Origin: Flavobacteriaceae bacterium
Lineage (GTDB): Bacteria > Bacteroidota > Bacteroidia > Flavobacteriales > Flavobacteriaceae
DNA: 64,000 nucleotides
Assembly (NCBI GenBank): GCA_021648755.1
Contig: JAKISG010000005.1
Span: 62,001-126,000 of the forward strand
Direction of reading: 5' to 3'
Shown here: piece by piece, positions 35,590 to 45,777 of the stretch
Numbering within the stretch: the stretch's first letter is position 1
How the letters are laid out: the number at the start of each line of letters is the position of its first letter
Notes under the pieces: model-generated
Seen by the model: only the letters and a program-made list of their open reading frames with translations
What the model was told of the DNA's origin: nothing
Databases searched by the model: none
Position numbers and translations under genes: made by a program

Positions 35590-36019
35590 CGGCAATAGTT
35601 TGATTAATGGTTAATGAATTAATCCAATTTGTTGTTAAGTCAGTATCCGAAACTTCGGAATAGGTTGTTTTAAACCCACAAGATCTTGAAACAAAAATTT
35701 CACTTCTAAGATAATTTAGTGTAAACACATCTACTATTTCTTCTTGATCTGTTTCTTGTTTTGACAATCTAATTTTAGTCAAATCTACGTCAATTCTTAA
35801 CGGAATTCTTATCGAATCATTAGAAGTTACATTTATAGGCACAAAAACACCTAAGGATTCTATTTCTATTTTTAAGTTTGGGACTTCTTTTTTTTCAAGT
35901 TGATTTACATTATCGTAAAATACTACAATTAATTTTGGTGTAGTTGGGTCAATACAAATATCGTCTTTTTCACAGCTAATAAAAGAACTAAAAATTATAA
36001 AGAACAAAATATTTTTCAT
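35555..36019 (-). CDS. DUF6452 family lipoprotein
   Basis: 154 residues. Lipobox I-S-C with Cys16, then E-K-D-D-I-C-I-D-P-T-T-P-K-L-I-V-V-F-Y-D, the family signature. The rest is beta-rich with a C-x-F-K-T-T-Y near residue 115. Probably anchored in the outer membrane, facing the periplasm. It overlaps the DUF6048 gene by 35 bases, which implies coupled translation and a shared role. No function is known. Confidence 0.8.
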   Translation of the reverse strand: MKNILFFIIFSSFISCEKDDICIDPTTPKLIVVFYDNVNQLEKKEVPNLKIEIESLGVFVPINVTSNDSIRIPLRIDVDLTKIRLSKQETDQEEIVDVFTLNYLRSEIFVSRSCGFKTTYSEVSDTDLTTNWINSLTINQTIADETAKHISIFH

Positions 36020-36118
36020 CTGTTTATATTTATGTTTTTAACGGTATTTTGGCATTATTATTTTTCTATCCGTTACATTTTAAACCTTAAAATGTAGTTG
36101 ATAGCATATCATTTAGTT

Positions 36119-37534
36119 TTAGAGTTTAGTCCGTTTTTCTAACAGAACTACATTTTCTACATGGTGTGTTTGTGGAAACATATCTACTGCTTGTGTTTTC
36201 GTAATTCTATAAGCTTCATCTAATATTGCTAAATCCCTTGCTTGTGTTGCAGAGTTACAACTTACATAAACAATACGTTCTGGTAAAATTTTTAAAATTT
36301 GTGCTACTACTTTTTTGTGCATTCCGTCTCTTGGCGGGTCGGTTATAATAACATTTGGTTGTCCGTTTTGATTTATAAATTCTTGTGTAAAAATTTCTTT
36401 CATGTCGCCAACAAAAAAATGTACATTTTCAATTTTATTGTTTTTAGCATTTTCTTTAGCATCTATAATAGCTTCTGGTACAGACTCTATGCCAATTACT
36501 TTTTTGGCTTTTTTTGCAACAAATTGTGCTATTGTACCTGTGCCAGTATATAAATCATAAACGATTTCATTACCTGTTAAATTGACAAAGTCTCTAGTTA
36601 TTTTATAGAGTTCGTAGGCTTGTTTAGAATTTGTTTGGTAAAATGATTTGGCATTAATTTTAAATTTTAAGTCTTCCATTTTTTCAAAAATATGATCTCT
36701 ACCACTAAATAAAATAACGTCTTGATCGTAAATGGAATCATTTCCTTTACTATTAATCATATATTGTAAAGAGGTAATTTTAAATGTATTTACAATTGCG
36801 TTTAATAAGAGTTCTCTTTTTACTTTATCTTCTTTAAAAAACTGAAATACCAACATAATTTCCCCATTTGAAGAGATGCGAACCATCATAGTACGCATGA
36901 TTCCTGTGAGTTCTCTAGGGTCAAAAAACTCAATACCATTTTCTACACAAAACGTTTTTACAAAATTCCTAATTTCATTAGATGGATCTTCTTGTAAGTG
37001 GCATTTTTCAATGTCTAAAATTTTGTCCCACATTCCTGCAATATGAAACCCTAATGCATTTTTATTGTTTATTTCTTTATCAGAATTTATTTCTTTATAA
37101 GTCAACCAACGTTTACTTGAAAATGAAAATTCCATTTTATTACGATAAAAATATTGTTCTTCGCAACCTAAAATTGGTGTAATTTCTGGTATTTCTAAAT
37201 GCCCTATTCTTTTTAGGTTTTCAATGATTTCTTTTTCTTTATAAAAAAGTTGATTTTCATAACTCATATGTTGCCATTTACAACCTCCACAAGTGCCAAA
37301 ATAATTGCATACTGGTTTAGTTCTTCTTTCAGAAAGTTTATGAAATTTTATCGCTTTTCCTTCAAAATAGGCTTTGCGTTTTTTAAAAGTTTGTACATCA
37401 ATAATATCTCCAGGTACTGCATTATTTAAGAAAATAACCCTACCATCTGGTGATTTGGCAATAGATTTTCCTTTTGCTCCAGCATCTATTACTTCTATAT
37501 TTTCAAAAATATAATTTTTCTTTTTTCTTGCCAT
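36119..37534 (-). CDS. rlmD: 23S rRNA (uracil-C5)-methyltransferase RlmD
   Basis: 471 residues. N-terminal TRAM domain (about 5-60), an Fe-S cluster motif C-x5-C-x2-C (C-N-Y-F-G-T-C-G-G-C) with a further Cys in E-K-C-H-L, then a Rossmann methyltransferase domain with V-Y-D-L-Y-T-G-T-G-T-I, D-P-P-R-D-G-M and the catalytic Cys in Y-V-S-C-N-S-A-T. It methylates uracil (1939 or equivalent) in 23S rRNA. Other members (RumB, TrmA-like) are possible, but RlmD is the usual assignment for this flavobacterial gene. Confidence 0.93.
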   Translation of the reverse strand: MARKKKNYIFENIEVIDAGAKGKSIAKSPDGRVIFLNNAVPGDIIDVQTFKKRKAYFEGKAIKFHKLSERRTKPVCNYFGTCGGCKWQHMSYENQLFYKEKEIIENLKRIGHLEIPEITPILGCEEQYFYRNKMEFSFSSKRWLTYKEINSDKEINNKNALGFHIAGMWDKILDIEKCHLQEDPSNEIRNFVKTFCVENGIEFFDPRELTGIMRTMMVRISSNGEIMLVFQFFKEDKVKRELLLNAIVNTFKITSLQYMINSKGNDSIYDQDVILFSGRDHIFEKMEDLKFKINAKSFYQTNSKQAYELYKITRDFVNLTGNEIVYDLYTGTGTIAQFVAKKAKKVIGIESVPEAIIDAKENAKNNKIENVHFFVGDMKEIFTQEFINQNGQPNVIITDPPRDGMHKKVVAQILKILPERIVYVSCNSATQARDLAILDEAYRITKTQAVDMFPQTHHVENVVLLEKRTKL

Positions 37535-37597
37535 TTTGTAAAAATAATTTTATAAGTCTTATAAAAAGGTAAGGTTAAAGCAAATGAAGTAAATAAT

Positions 37598-37636
37598 TAA
37601 AGTATTCCCCGTTTGTTATAACTGGAGAATACTTTA
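37598..37636 (-). terminator. Terminator of the azurin gene
   Basis: The arms at 37598-37610 and 37624-37636 (TAAAGTATTC-CC against GG-GAATACTTTA with one mismatch) form a long hairpin 12 bases after the azurin stop codon. Confidence 0.65.
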
Positions 37637-37647
37637 TGAAAATAAAT

Positions 37648-38169
37648 TTATTCAACAATAAATTTACCTTTCATTACTCCATAATGCCCAGGAAAACTAC
37701 AAATAAAATCATAAGTTCCTTTTGCTGGAGCAACAAATGTAATAGTGGTAGTTTCTCCACCGCCTATAAGACCTGTATGAGCAATTACGCCTTCACTTGG
37801 TATGTAATCGGTTTCTTTTGCTGCCATTGTTTTTTCAGCAAATTTAGCCAAGTCTGTGCCCTGCTCTAGCAATACAAAGTTATGACCCATTAAGTCTTTT
37901 GCTATTTTACCTGTATGTACTAAAGTTAAAGTTACTTTTTGACCTTCTTTTACTCTTAATTCAGTTTTGTCAAATTTCATTGCATCATCACTAGATAAAT
38001 GTAATTCTACTACTTTAGATAAATCGGTATCTAGAACTTTGTCTTCTTTAATATCTTCAACTACTTCCTCAACATCTTTTGCTTTGTCAGTGTCTTTTGC
38101 TTTTTCACAAGATGTATTTATGACCCATAAACTTGCTAATACTATTGTGCTTAAAATAATTTTCTTCAT
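37648..38169 (-). CDS. Azurin-type blue copper lipoprotein
   Basis: 173 residues. Lipobox N-T-S-C with Cys21, then a very charged linker (about 22-50, rich in Lys, Asp and Glu) and an azurin cupredoxin domain. The type 1 copper ligands are complete: H96 (G-H-N-F), C157, H162 and M166, with the azurin spacing C-x4-H-x3-M. It should carry electrons at the outer face of a membrane, held away from it by the linker. A consensus promoter and a terminator flank it, so it is a single-gene unit. Confidence 0.93.
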   Translation of the reverse strand: MKKIILSTIVLASLWVINTSCEKAKDTDKAKDVEEVVEDIKEDKVLDTDLSKVVELHLSSDDAMKFDKTELRVKEGQKVTLTLVHTGKIAKDLMGHNFVLLEQGTDLAKFAEKTMAAKETDYIPSEGVIAHTGLIGGGETTTITFVAPAKGTYDFICSFPGHYGVMKGKFIVE

Positions 38170-38206
38170 TTTGTTTTGATTTTATACTTTTTTAAATTTA
38201 ATGATG

Positions 38207-38214
38207 CAAAAATA
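38207..38214 (-). promoter_or_regulatory. Promoter -7 box TATTTTTG of the azurin gene
   Basis: Minus-strand TATTTTTG, 37 bases before ATG 38169. Confidence 0.5.
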
Positions 38215-38270
38215 CAACTTTTTAATATTTTTTGTGTAAAAAAAACTTAAATAATTCTATAGTTTTTCTT

Positions 38271-40295
38271 TTAAATTAAACCAGCACGATCTAAAAGAGC
38301 ATCAACATTTGGTTCTTTACCGCGAAAACGTTTATACAACACCATTGGTTTTTCTGTACCTCCTTTAGACAAAATAATATCTTTAAATTTATGGGCTGTT
38401 TTTTTATCAAAAATACCATTTTCTTTAAAGTGTTCAAAAGCGTCTGCATCTAAAACTTCTGCCCATTTGTATGAATAATATCCAGCAGAATAACCACCTT
38501 GAAATATATGCGAAAATGCGGTACTCATACAATTCTCTTTTACATTAGGGTATAATTGGGTTTTGGTAAAAGATTCGATTTCTATTGCTTTTACATTGTT
38601 GTAATTTTCAGGATTTTCTCCGTGCCAATGCATATCTAACATAGCAAAACTCAATTGTCTTAAAGTACTCATTCCCTCCATAAAATTAGCTGCTTTTTTA
38701 ATTTTAGTTACCAATTCTATTGGAATAATTTCGTTAGTTTTATAATGTTTAGCAAATAAATCTAGGGCTTCTTTTTCGAAAGCCCAATTTTCAAAAATTT
38801 GACTTGGTAATTCTACGAAATCCCAAAAAACATTGGTTCCAGATAAACTAGGGTAGTTTGTATTTGCTAACATACCATGTAATGCGTGACCAAACTCATG
38901 AAATAAAGTCCTTACTTCATTAAAAGTTAACAATGATGGTGTTGTTTTTGTCGGTTTTGTAAAATTACATACAATAGATATGTGAGGTCTTGAATTTCCT
39001 TTTTCCTTTTTAAATTGTGATTTATATGAAGTCATCCACGCACCATTTCGTTTGCCTTTTCTTGGAAAAAAATCCGTATAAAATACGGCTATGAAATTGC
39101 CAAAATAATCGGTTACTTCATAGGTTTTAACTTCTTTGTGGTATTTGTCTATTGTAGTGACTTCTTTAAAATTTAAATCGTATAGTTTATTGGCAATTGT
39201 AAAAACACCATTTAAAACATTTTCTAATTTAAAATAGGGTTTTAACGCTTCTTCATCTAAATTAAACAATTCTTTTTTTAATTTTTCTGTATAATAGGAA
39301 GCATCCCATTTTTCTAATTTTTTAACACCGTCTTTTGCTGCAAAATCACTTAACTTCTCAAATTCTTTTTCTGCTGCAGGTTTTGCTTTTTTTAGTAAAT
39401 TAGTTAAAAATGTTTTTACAATTTTCGGATTTTCTGCCATACGTTCTTCTAAAATAAAATCTGCATGCGTTTTATAACCTAACAAATTAGCTCTTAAATA
39501 ACGTTGTTTTACGATATCTAAAACAATTTTTTGGTTGTCAAATTTATTGTTTTGAAATGCTCTTGCTCCAAATGCTTTCGCTAATTTTTTTCTTAAATTT
39601 CTATTGTCGGCATAAGTCATAAAAGGGATATAACTGGGATAATCTAATGTAATTAACCAGCCTTTCTTATGATTGTTTTTTGCTAAAATTTTCGCAGCTT
39701 CTTTTACGCTTTCTGGCAAACCTTTAAGTTGACTTTCTTCTGTAATTAATAACTGGTAAGCATTACTTTCAGCTAAAATATTTTCACCAAACTGTAACTT
39801 TAATTTGGCTATTTTTTTATCGATAGCTCTTAGTTTATCTTTTTGTTTTTTGTTAAGGTTTGCTCCATTTCTAGAGAAATTTTTGTAACTTTTGTCTAAT
39901 AAAGTTTCTTGCTCTGTGCTTAAATTTAAAGTTTCTTTTTTATCGTAAACGGATTTAATTTTATTAAATAATGATTTATTTAATCTAATATCATTTCTAA
40001 AATCTGATAATAATGGGGAAACTTCTTGTGCTATTTTTTGAATTTCTTCATTAGTTTCAGCGGCATTTAGATTAAAAAATATACTCGAAATCCGATTTAA
40101 TGTTTCGCCTGAAAATTCTAAAGTTTCAATAGTGTTTTTAAAAGTAGAAACCTCATTATTACTTATAATTTGTGCTATTTCCTCTTTTGCGCTAGCAATA
40201 GCTTGAATAAAAGCGGGTTTAAAATGTTCGTTTTTTACTATTGAAAATGGTGCAGTTTGATGTTTAGTTTTAAAAATTTGTAATAATGGATTCAT
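38271..40295 (-). CDS. M3 family metallopeptidase (oligopeptidase A/Dcp-like)
   Basis: 674 residues, no signal peptide, so cytosolic. Almost wholly helical with the zinc site H466-E467-F-G-H470 and the downstream glutamate in the N-V-F-W-D-F-V-E-L-P-S-Q region (about 25-30 residues later). G-Y-S-A-G-Y-Y-S-Y near the C-terminus holds the family's substrate-binding tyrosines. It degrades short peptides, probably including leader and signal peptide remnants. Size and the Y-x-Y features fit OpdA/Dcp; I cannot separate endo- from dipeptidyl activity by eye. Confidence 0.93.
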   Translation of the reverse strand: MNPLLQIFKTKHQTAPFSIVKNEHFKPAFIQAIASAKEEIAQIISNNEVSTFKNTIETLEFSGETLNRISSIFFNLNAAETNEEIQKIAQEVSPLLSDFRNDIRLNKSLFNKIKSVYDKKETLNLSTEQETLLDKSYKNFSRNGANLNKKQKDKLRAIDKKIAKLKLQFGENILAESNAYQLLITEESQLKGLPESVKEAAKILAKNNHKKGWLITLDYPSYIPFMTYADNRNLRKKLAKAFGARAFQNNKFDNQKIVLDIVKQRYLRANLLGYKTHADFILEERMAENPKIVKTFLTNLLKKAKPAAEKEFEKLSDFAAKDGVKKLEKWDASYYTEKLKKELFNLDEEALKPYFKLENVLNGVFTIANKLYDLNFKEVTTIDKYHKEVKTYEVTDYFGNFIAVFYTDFFPRKGKRNGAWMTSYKSQFKKEKGNSRPHISIVCNFTKPTKTTPSLLTFNEVRTLFHEFGHALHGMLANTNYPSLSGTNVFWDFVELPSQIFENWAFEKEALDLFAKHYKTNEIIPIELVTKIKKAANFMEGMSTLRQLSFAMLDMHWHGENPENYNNVKAIEIESFTKTQLYPNVKENCMSTAFSHIFQGGYSAGYYSYKWAEVLDADAFEHFKENGIFDKKTAHKFKDIILSKGGTEKPMVLYKRFRGKEPNVDALLDRAGLI

Positions 40296-40321
40296 TTAAG
40301 TAAATTAAGATTTTAAATTTA

Positions 40322-40329
40322 CAAAGATA
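40322..40329 (-). promoter_or_regulatory. Promoter -7 box TATCTTTG of the M3 peptidase gene
   Basis: Minus-strand TATCTTTG, 26 bases before ATG 40295. Confidence 0.5.
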
Positions 40330-40456
40330 ACTTTCTAATGATATTAAAATCTTTTTTAACTTAAAAATGAAATAAAATAATAATACAACAACACCTGTTT
40401 TTTATAAAAACTAACCAATAAGATTAAACGTAACTGAATTTTTCAATAATCTCAAA

Positions 40457-42949
40457 TTACAACCAAGTCTTCATTTGATTATAATCAAGAAAATACACTA
40501 CTTTTATGGAGAAATTTTGAGAAATATTTTCTCTAAATAAATCACTTAAATTCTCTGTAAAGTCTAATTGTGATAACTTATTTTGATTGAATATTGTATT
40601 TCGATACAACGCAATTAATTGACTTCCTGGGGCAAATTCCCAATTAAAAGTAAGGTCTAAATTCCATGTATTAAAGTTGATATTTTCATTAATATCATCA
40701 TTGGGGTTATTGTTAGAGTTTTCAAATTGAGCATAGTCATTTGGACTTAAAGTTCCGTCTAACTCTAATTGAAAAAACTGCTCATCGTATGTAACTGGCG
40801 ACCAAAAATGCCGTAAAGAGAGTGATAATGCCGATTTTATACCGAAATTATATTTTGCTGAGATGGTATTTTCAATACTCTTTGAATCTCTATTTCCAAA
40901 AATAATTTCATCAGTATCTATAGCTACATATCCTTTTTGATTGATGGCTTTCCTAAAATTAAAAGAATAGATAAGCATCATTTTATTACTGATTCGATAG
41001 CGTGGAGAAACATTTAAACTTTGAAATGATCGAGATTCATTAATTCTTAAACCATGAAAATAACTGGCATCAATCGCAAATTTCTTACTAAAATCAGTAG
41101 AAACCCAACCATTGAAACTGACACGCGGATTTAGTATAAAAAATCTATTTACAACTCTTGGCTCAAAATAATTGTATTGTTTCCCAAAACTACTATTTAT
41201 ATTTCCGCCAAATGATAGTTGTTTTTTTGTAGTAAACCACGAATTGATTCCAATGCTATTTCCTGTATATGTATTTGGCTTTTCACGGTAACTATCTGTA
41301 TTTTCATCTAACTCATACATATAGCGTAAATTGCCCCAAAGAAAAACGCCATAATTATTAAAAATTCCTTTTGGTTCAAAAATACGATATGAATAACTTC
41401 CACTAAACTCTAAATTATTATTTCTTCTTTGAAATCCTAAATCATTTTTATTGTATTTTTCATCCATAAACTCAACTTCAAAATCATATTGATGTTGCCC
41501 TCCAATTTTTCCGATTTCTATGCTTCCCTCTATTCCTGTAACTGGTTTTTGTTGATTTCCGTTGTAAATATTACTTGTAGAAAACCCTCCATTAACGCCA
41601 TAATTACTGTCTTTTGTTTGAAGATTATATAGTAACCCTGTAACATTGGCATCTCTAAAATGACCGCTTCTCATTACATTGGTATTTACCAAAGAAACCG
41701 AAGAGTTTTTATTGAACTGCTTATCTAAAACAAACACATTGTAATTTGTCAATGGTTCTACGACTTCATTTCTATACGAAATAATTTCTTCGCTGTTGCT
41801 AATTTCTGTTTTTTGGACTCTTACCATTGTTTTTTCAGTAATTGCATTTAAAACACCAACTCCTAAACCGTTTTTTGTTCTTCCAGAAATTTTAATAATA
41901 TTTAAAACATCCACTTTGTTGGGAAAATCTACTACCTGTTCATTGTCTGCTGTTTCAATTTTTCCAGTTGGTGCGCTTCCAATTCTTCGAGAAAAAAAGA
42001 AATTTCCTTTGCCAAATAAATCGGTGCCTTCATTAAAAAATGCACGTTGTTCTGAAAACTGTTGCTCAAAAGGGCTTAAATTTAAGATGACATTATCAAA
42101 AGCAACTTGCCCAAAATCTGGAATTAAAGTTGCGTCTAGTGTAAAATTTTCGGTAACTCCGTATTTTACGTCCAACCCTGCTGTCCAATCAAATTCAGTT
42201 TCACCTGCAACGGAAGATGTGTACGCAGTCACAAAAGGATTAAAGCTTAGTCTAACAGGTGGTTTTATGTTTTTAATGCCATGGAGCACTCCATTGTATT
42301 GTGCAATATTTCCACTTTCTCTATCTATAAAATTCCAAGAGTATTGATCTCTATTTTTTCTATGATTTCTATGAAAATTTAATCCCCAAGTTTGTATTTC
42401 TTCATTAGAAAATCGCAAGGCATCGTACGGAATTTTTACCTCAACAATCCAACCGTCATCAACTACTCTTACACTACTATACCAAACAGCATTCCAACTC
42501 CAATCCTCACGACCATTAGGCAAAACTTTGGCATCATTTTGATTTCCAGTACTCATTATAAAAAATTGAGTTTGATTTATACCATCGTTTAAAGGGTTTA
42601 TTACAATGCCAAAAAAATCAGCATTTCCAAAATTATCACGTGTTTGAAACTCCATAGGAATTTCTTTGGGCTTATCATCATATAGATAAGCGCCAAAATA
42701 AATTGCCGAGTCGTCATACACAATTTTAACTTCAGATTTTATATTCTTTGGTTCAGGAGTACCACTTTTTGGACGAAACATTACAAAATCTGTTGCGATT
42801 TCAGCGTTTTTCCATGCAATATCGTCTAAAATACCATCTATTTTTGGTGCATTTTCAACGCTATGAATAGTGATGTTTTTTTTACTTTCTTGAGCGTTTA
42901 TAAGCCAAGAAAAAGAAAAAATAAGAAAAAAAAATATTTTCTTTATCAA
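40457..42949 (-). CDS. DUF5916 outer-membrane protein with a CBM9-like N-terminal domain
   Basis: 830 residues. Signal peptide (about 1-20), then a carbohydrate-binding-module-9-like domain (about 30-225: P-K-I-D-G-I-L-D-D-I-A-W, and G-W-I-V-E-V-K-I-P-Y near 167), then a long beta-rich part (about 240-830) that resembles an outer-membrane barrel, the DUF5916 region. The start must be TTG at 42949: no ATG lies near, and the signal peptide begins right there. The family is common in Bacteroidota; roles in binding or sensing of surface substrates are guessed but unproven. Single gene. Confidence 0.87.
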   Translation of the reverse strand: MIKKIFFFLIFSFSWLINAQESKKNITIHSVENAPKIDGILDDIAWKNAEIATDFVMFRPKSGTPEPKNIKSEVKIVYDDSAIYFGAYLYDDKPKEIPMEFQTRDNFGNADFFGIVINPLNDGINQTQFFIMSTGNQNDAKVLPNGREDWSWNAVWYSSVRVVDDGWIVEVKIPYDALRFSNEEIQTWGLNFHRNHRKNRDQYSWNFIDRESGNIAQYNGVLHGIKNIKPPVRLSFNPFVTAYTSSVAGETEFDWTAGLDVKYGVTENFTLDATLIPDFGQVAFDNVILNLSPFEQQFSEQRAFFNEGTDLFGKGNFFFSRRIGSAPTGKIETADNEQVVDFPNKVDVLNIIKISGRTKNGLGVGVLNAITEKTMVRVQKTEISNSEEIISYRNEVVEPLTNYNVFVLDKQFNKNSSVSLVNTNVMRSGHFRDANVTGLLYNLQTKDSNYGVNGGFSTSNIYNGNQQKPVTGIEGSIEIGKIGGQHQYDFEVEFMDEKYNKNDLGFQRRNNNLEFSGSYSYRIFEPKGIFNNYGVFLWGNLRYMYELDENTDSYREKPNTYTGNSIGINSWFTTKKQLSFGGNINSSFGKQYNYFEPRVVNRFFILNPRVSFNGWVSTDFSKKFAIDASYFHGLRINESRSFQSLNVSPRYRISNKMMLIYSFNFRKAINQKGYVAIDTDEIIFGNRDSKSIENTISAKYNFGIKSALSLSLRHFWSPVTYDEQFFQLELDGTLSPNDYAQFENSNNNPNDDINENINFNTWNLDLTFNWEFAPGSQLIALYRNTIFNQNKLSQLDFTENLSDLFRENISQNFSIKVVYFLDYNQMKTWL

Positions 42950-43070
42950 AATAAAAAATGATTAAATTATAGAAAGCTAATATATTTTAAAAAAAATGTT
43001 GATTCTCTTAAATAAATCATAAATTAATGTGTTTAGTTTTAATAAAAAAATATTTTAAGTATCAAAAAAA

Positions 43071-43253
43071 ATGAAATTAGTAAATCGAATAAAGAAAAAT
43101 ATTACTAAATTTGATATTAGACTAGAAGACGTTATTGTAACTATTTTAAGTATTAAAATTTGACGTTGAAATTACCAAAGATGAAAATTTGAATTTTAAT
43201 AACCTTACTTTATATTTTTCAGTTATAAGAAAGTTATTTTTATGAAAAAGAGA
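43071..43253 (+). pseudogene. Possible degraded small gene with one frameshift
   Basis: From ATG 43071 a frame of 30 codons (M-K-L-V-N-R-I-K-K-N...) stops at TGA 43161. Shifting by one base at the run TTAAAATTTGAC keeps an open frame of similar character (F-D-V-E-I-T-K-D-E-N-L-N-F...) to about 43253. The residue make-up looks like a real protein, which is uncommon for random AT-rich DNA. I recognise no family. The 371-base gap 42950-43320 otherwise shows nothing but AT-rich spacer; it must hold the promoter of the TonB receptor gene. Confidence 0.3.
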
Positions 43254-43320
43254 TTGATTTGAATTGTCTATTAGCAATGAAACAAAAAATTAGAAACTTT
43301 TTACTATTAAGATAATAATA

Positions 43321-45690
43321 ATGAAAAACAAAATCAATTTAATTTTTCTTTTTTTTACTACAATTATTTTTGCACAACAAGTTACTTTAAGTGGCAAAGT
43401 AACTAACCTATTAGATGGTGAAAGTTTATTTGGTGTAAACATAACAACAGCTGATTTTAAAATAGGTACAACTACAAACGAATACGGTTTTTATACCATA
43501 AGTTTACCACGAGAAAACCAAAAAATTATTTTTAGTTATGTTGGTTTTAATACCAAAACAAAACAAATAAATTTAGTTGAAAATCAAACCTTAAATATTG
43601 AATTAACCGAAGAGTCTAATACTTTAGAAGAAGTAACTATTTCAACTAGAGAAGCAAAAATTCGTAATAAAATCAAAAAACCACAAATGAGCGTTACACA
43701 ACTAAGTGTAAAAACCATTAAACAAATACCTGTAGTCTTAGGTGAAGTAGATATTTTAAAGGCGATTACACTATTACCAGGAGTTACTACAAACGGCGAG
43801 GGGAGTGCTGGTTTTAATGTTCGGGGCGGAGCAGCAGATCAAAATTTAGTGTTGTTAGATGAAGCAACTATATATAATACCTCTCATTTATTTGGTTTTT
43901 TTTCTGTTTTTAATGCAGATGCAATAAAAGATATCAACCTATACAAAGGCGGAATGCCTGCTAAATTTGGTGGTAGAGTAGCCTCAGTTTTAGACGTAAG
44001 ACAAAAAGATGGTAACTCAAAAGAGTTTCATGCAGTAGGTGGTATAGGTTTAATATCAAGCCGACTAATGGTTGAAGGACCTCTAAAAAAAGATAAAGCA
44101 TCTTTTTTATTAGCAGGTAGAACATCATATGTAAATATGTTTTTAAAAGCAGAAAACAATAACAATAGAGTTGGTTTTTATGACTTAAACGTCAAGTTAT
44201 CTTATGAAATAAACGATAATAATAAATTGTTTTTATCTAGTTACTTTGGAAAAGACAACTTTAAAATAGAAAATTTTTTCGAAAATTCTTATGGAAATAA
44301 TACATTTAATTTACGTTGGAATCATTTATTTAATTCTCGCTTTTTCTCTAATCTATCTTTAATTTATAGCAAATACGATTACAACTTGAATTTTAATCTT
44401 TTAGAGTTTGAATGGGTATCAGACATTGTAGATACTAATTTAAAATATGACTTAAAATATAGTATAAACGATACGCACAAACTAAATTTTGGTGTAAATA
44501 TTATTAATTATAATTTTAATCCAGGCGAATTAAATAAAACAAGTGAAACCTCAAGTATTAATGAAGATAAATTAGCTAAAAAATTTGCTGTTGAATCAGC
44601 CGTTTATGCTGAATTAGAACATAAAGTATCTAATAAATTAAATTTGCGTTATGGTTTACGTTTCAGTTCTTTTTATAGAATTGGTAAACAAACTATGCAA
44701 CTATATTCAAATGATTTACCAATAATTTATAACGAAAATTTAGGCATTTACGAACGTGCAGACCCAATAGGAGAAATGTTTTATGATAAAAATAAAACCA
44801 TTGCTTCTTTTAATGGTTTAGAACCAAGAGCATCTTTAGCATATCAATTAAACTATACGACTTCTATTAAAGCAAGTTATCAAAATGTAAATCAATATAT
44901 TCATTTAATATCAAATACCAATTCAGCAACACCTTTAGATGTTTGGGCTCCAAGTGGCAAGTATATAAAACCACAAAAATCTAATCAGTATGCTGTCGGG
45001 TTTTTCAAAAATTTAAAAGGCGAAAATTACTCTTTAGAGATAGAAACCTATTATAAAGATGTAAATAATAGAATTGATTATATAGATGGAGCAAACTTAA
45101 TAGCAAATAACACTTTAGAAACCGAAATTTTAGCAGGTAAGTCACGTGCTTATGGTTTGGAAATTTTAGTTAAAAAAAACAAAGGAAAATTTACAGGTTG
45201 GTTTAGTTACACCTTAAGTAAATCTGAACAAAAAATAGAAGGTAGAACAGCAATAGAGACAGGAATTAATAATGGTAATTGGTACAATACACCTTATGAT
45301 AGAACACACGATTTATCGATTACGGGCTCTTACAATTACAACAAAAAATGGCGATTTGGTTCAAATTTTATTTTCCAAACAGGGCGACCAGCTAATTATC
45401 CAAGCGGTCAATATCAATTTGAAGAAACTACAGTACCTGTATTTGTTACTCGTAATGCAGAACGATTACCAGCATATCACCGTTTAGATATTTCAGCAAC
45501 ATTAACACCCAAAAAAAAAGTTAATAGAAAATGGAAAAGTGAATGGGTTTTTGGTATCTATAACCTTTATGCAAGAAGAAATGCAGCATCTATAACTTTT
45601 GGTAGAAATGAAGATAGTGGGTTAAACGAAGCAACAAGAACATCTATTTTTGGAATAATGCCAGCAATAACTTATAATTTTAAATTTTAA
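43321..45690 (+). CDS. TonB-dependent receptor with carboxypeptidase-like regulatory domain
   Basis: 789 residues. Signal peptide (about 1-19), a CarboxypepD-reg-like beta-sandwich (about 22-100; L-S-G-K-V-T-N...G-T-T-T-N-E-Y-G-F-Y), plug (about 120-240 with G-F-N-V-R-G-G-A-A-D-Q-N-L-V-L-L-D and L-Y-K-G-G-M-P-A-K-F-G-G-R), then the barrel ending in Y-N-F-K-F. This is the Bacteroidota TonB receptor class typically paired with a DUF4249 lipoprotein, which follows 87 bases downstream. The pair resembles a SusCD-like import unit, but no transporter, enzyme or anti-sigma regulator is near, so the substrate is unknown. Confidence 0.94.
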   Translation: MKNKINLIFLFFTTIIFAQQVTLSGKVTNLLDGESLFGVNITTADFKIGTTTNEYGFYTISLPRENQKIIFSYVGFNTKTKQINLVENQTLNIELTEESNTLEEVTISTREAKIRNKIKKPQMSVTQLSVKTIKQIPVVLGEVDILKAITLLPGVTTNGEGSAGFNVRGGAADQNLVLLDEATIYNTSHLFGFFSVFNADAIKDINLYKGGMPAKFGGRVASVLDVRQKDGNSKEFHAVGGIGLISSRLMVEGPLKKDKASFLLAGRTSYVNMFLKAENNNNRVGFYDLNVKLSYEINDNNKLFLSSYFGKDNFKIENFFENSYGNNTFNLRWNHLFNSRFFSNLSLIYSKYDYNLNFNLLEFEWVSDIVDTNLKYDLKYSINDTHKLNFGVNIINYNFNPGELNKTSETSSINEDKLAKKFAVESAVYAELEHKVSNKLNLRYGLRFSSFYRIGKQTMQLYSNDLPIIYNENLGIYERADPIGEMFYDKNKTIASFNGLEPRASLAYQLNYTTSIKASYQNVNQYIHLISNTNSATPLDVWAPSGKYIKPQKSNQYAVGFFKNLKGENYSLEIETYYKDVNNRIDYIDGANLIANNTLETEILAGKSRAYGLEILVKKNKGKFTGWFSYTLSKSEQKIEGRTAIETGINNGNWYNTPYDRTHDLSITGSYNYNKKWRFGSNFIFQTGRPANYPSGQYQFEETTVPVFVTRNAERLPAYHRLDISATLTPKKKVNRKWKSEWVFGIYNLYARRNAASITFGRNEDSGLNEATRTSIFGIMPAITYNFKF

Positions 45691-45777
45691 TATTTTTTCG
45701 AAGATTTTCGGAAATTTTAAAAAGTGAAAAAAAATGAAAATTTTATAAAAATTTACAAAATTTGAAAAGACATAAAT

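Noticed and set aside
41796..42347. Open frame of 183 codons on the + strand
   Set aside because: It lies entirely inside the DUF5916 gene on the other strand, which has clear domains; the frame has no recognisable protein character.
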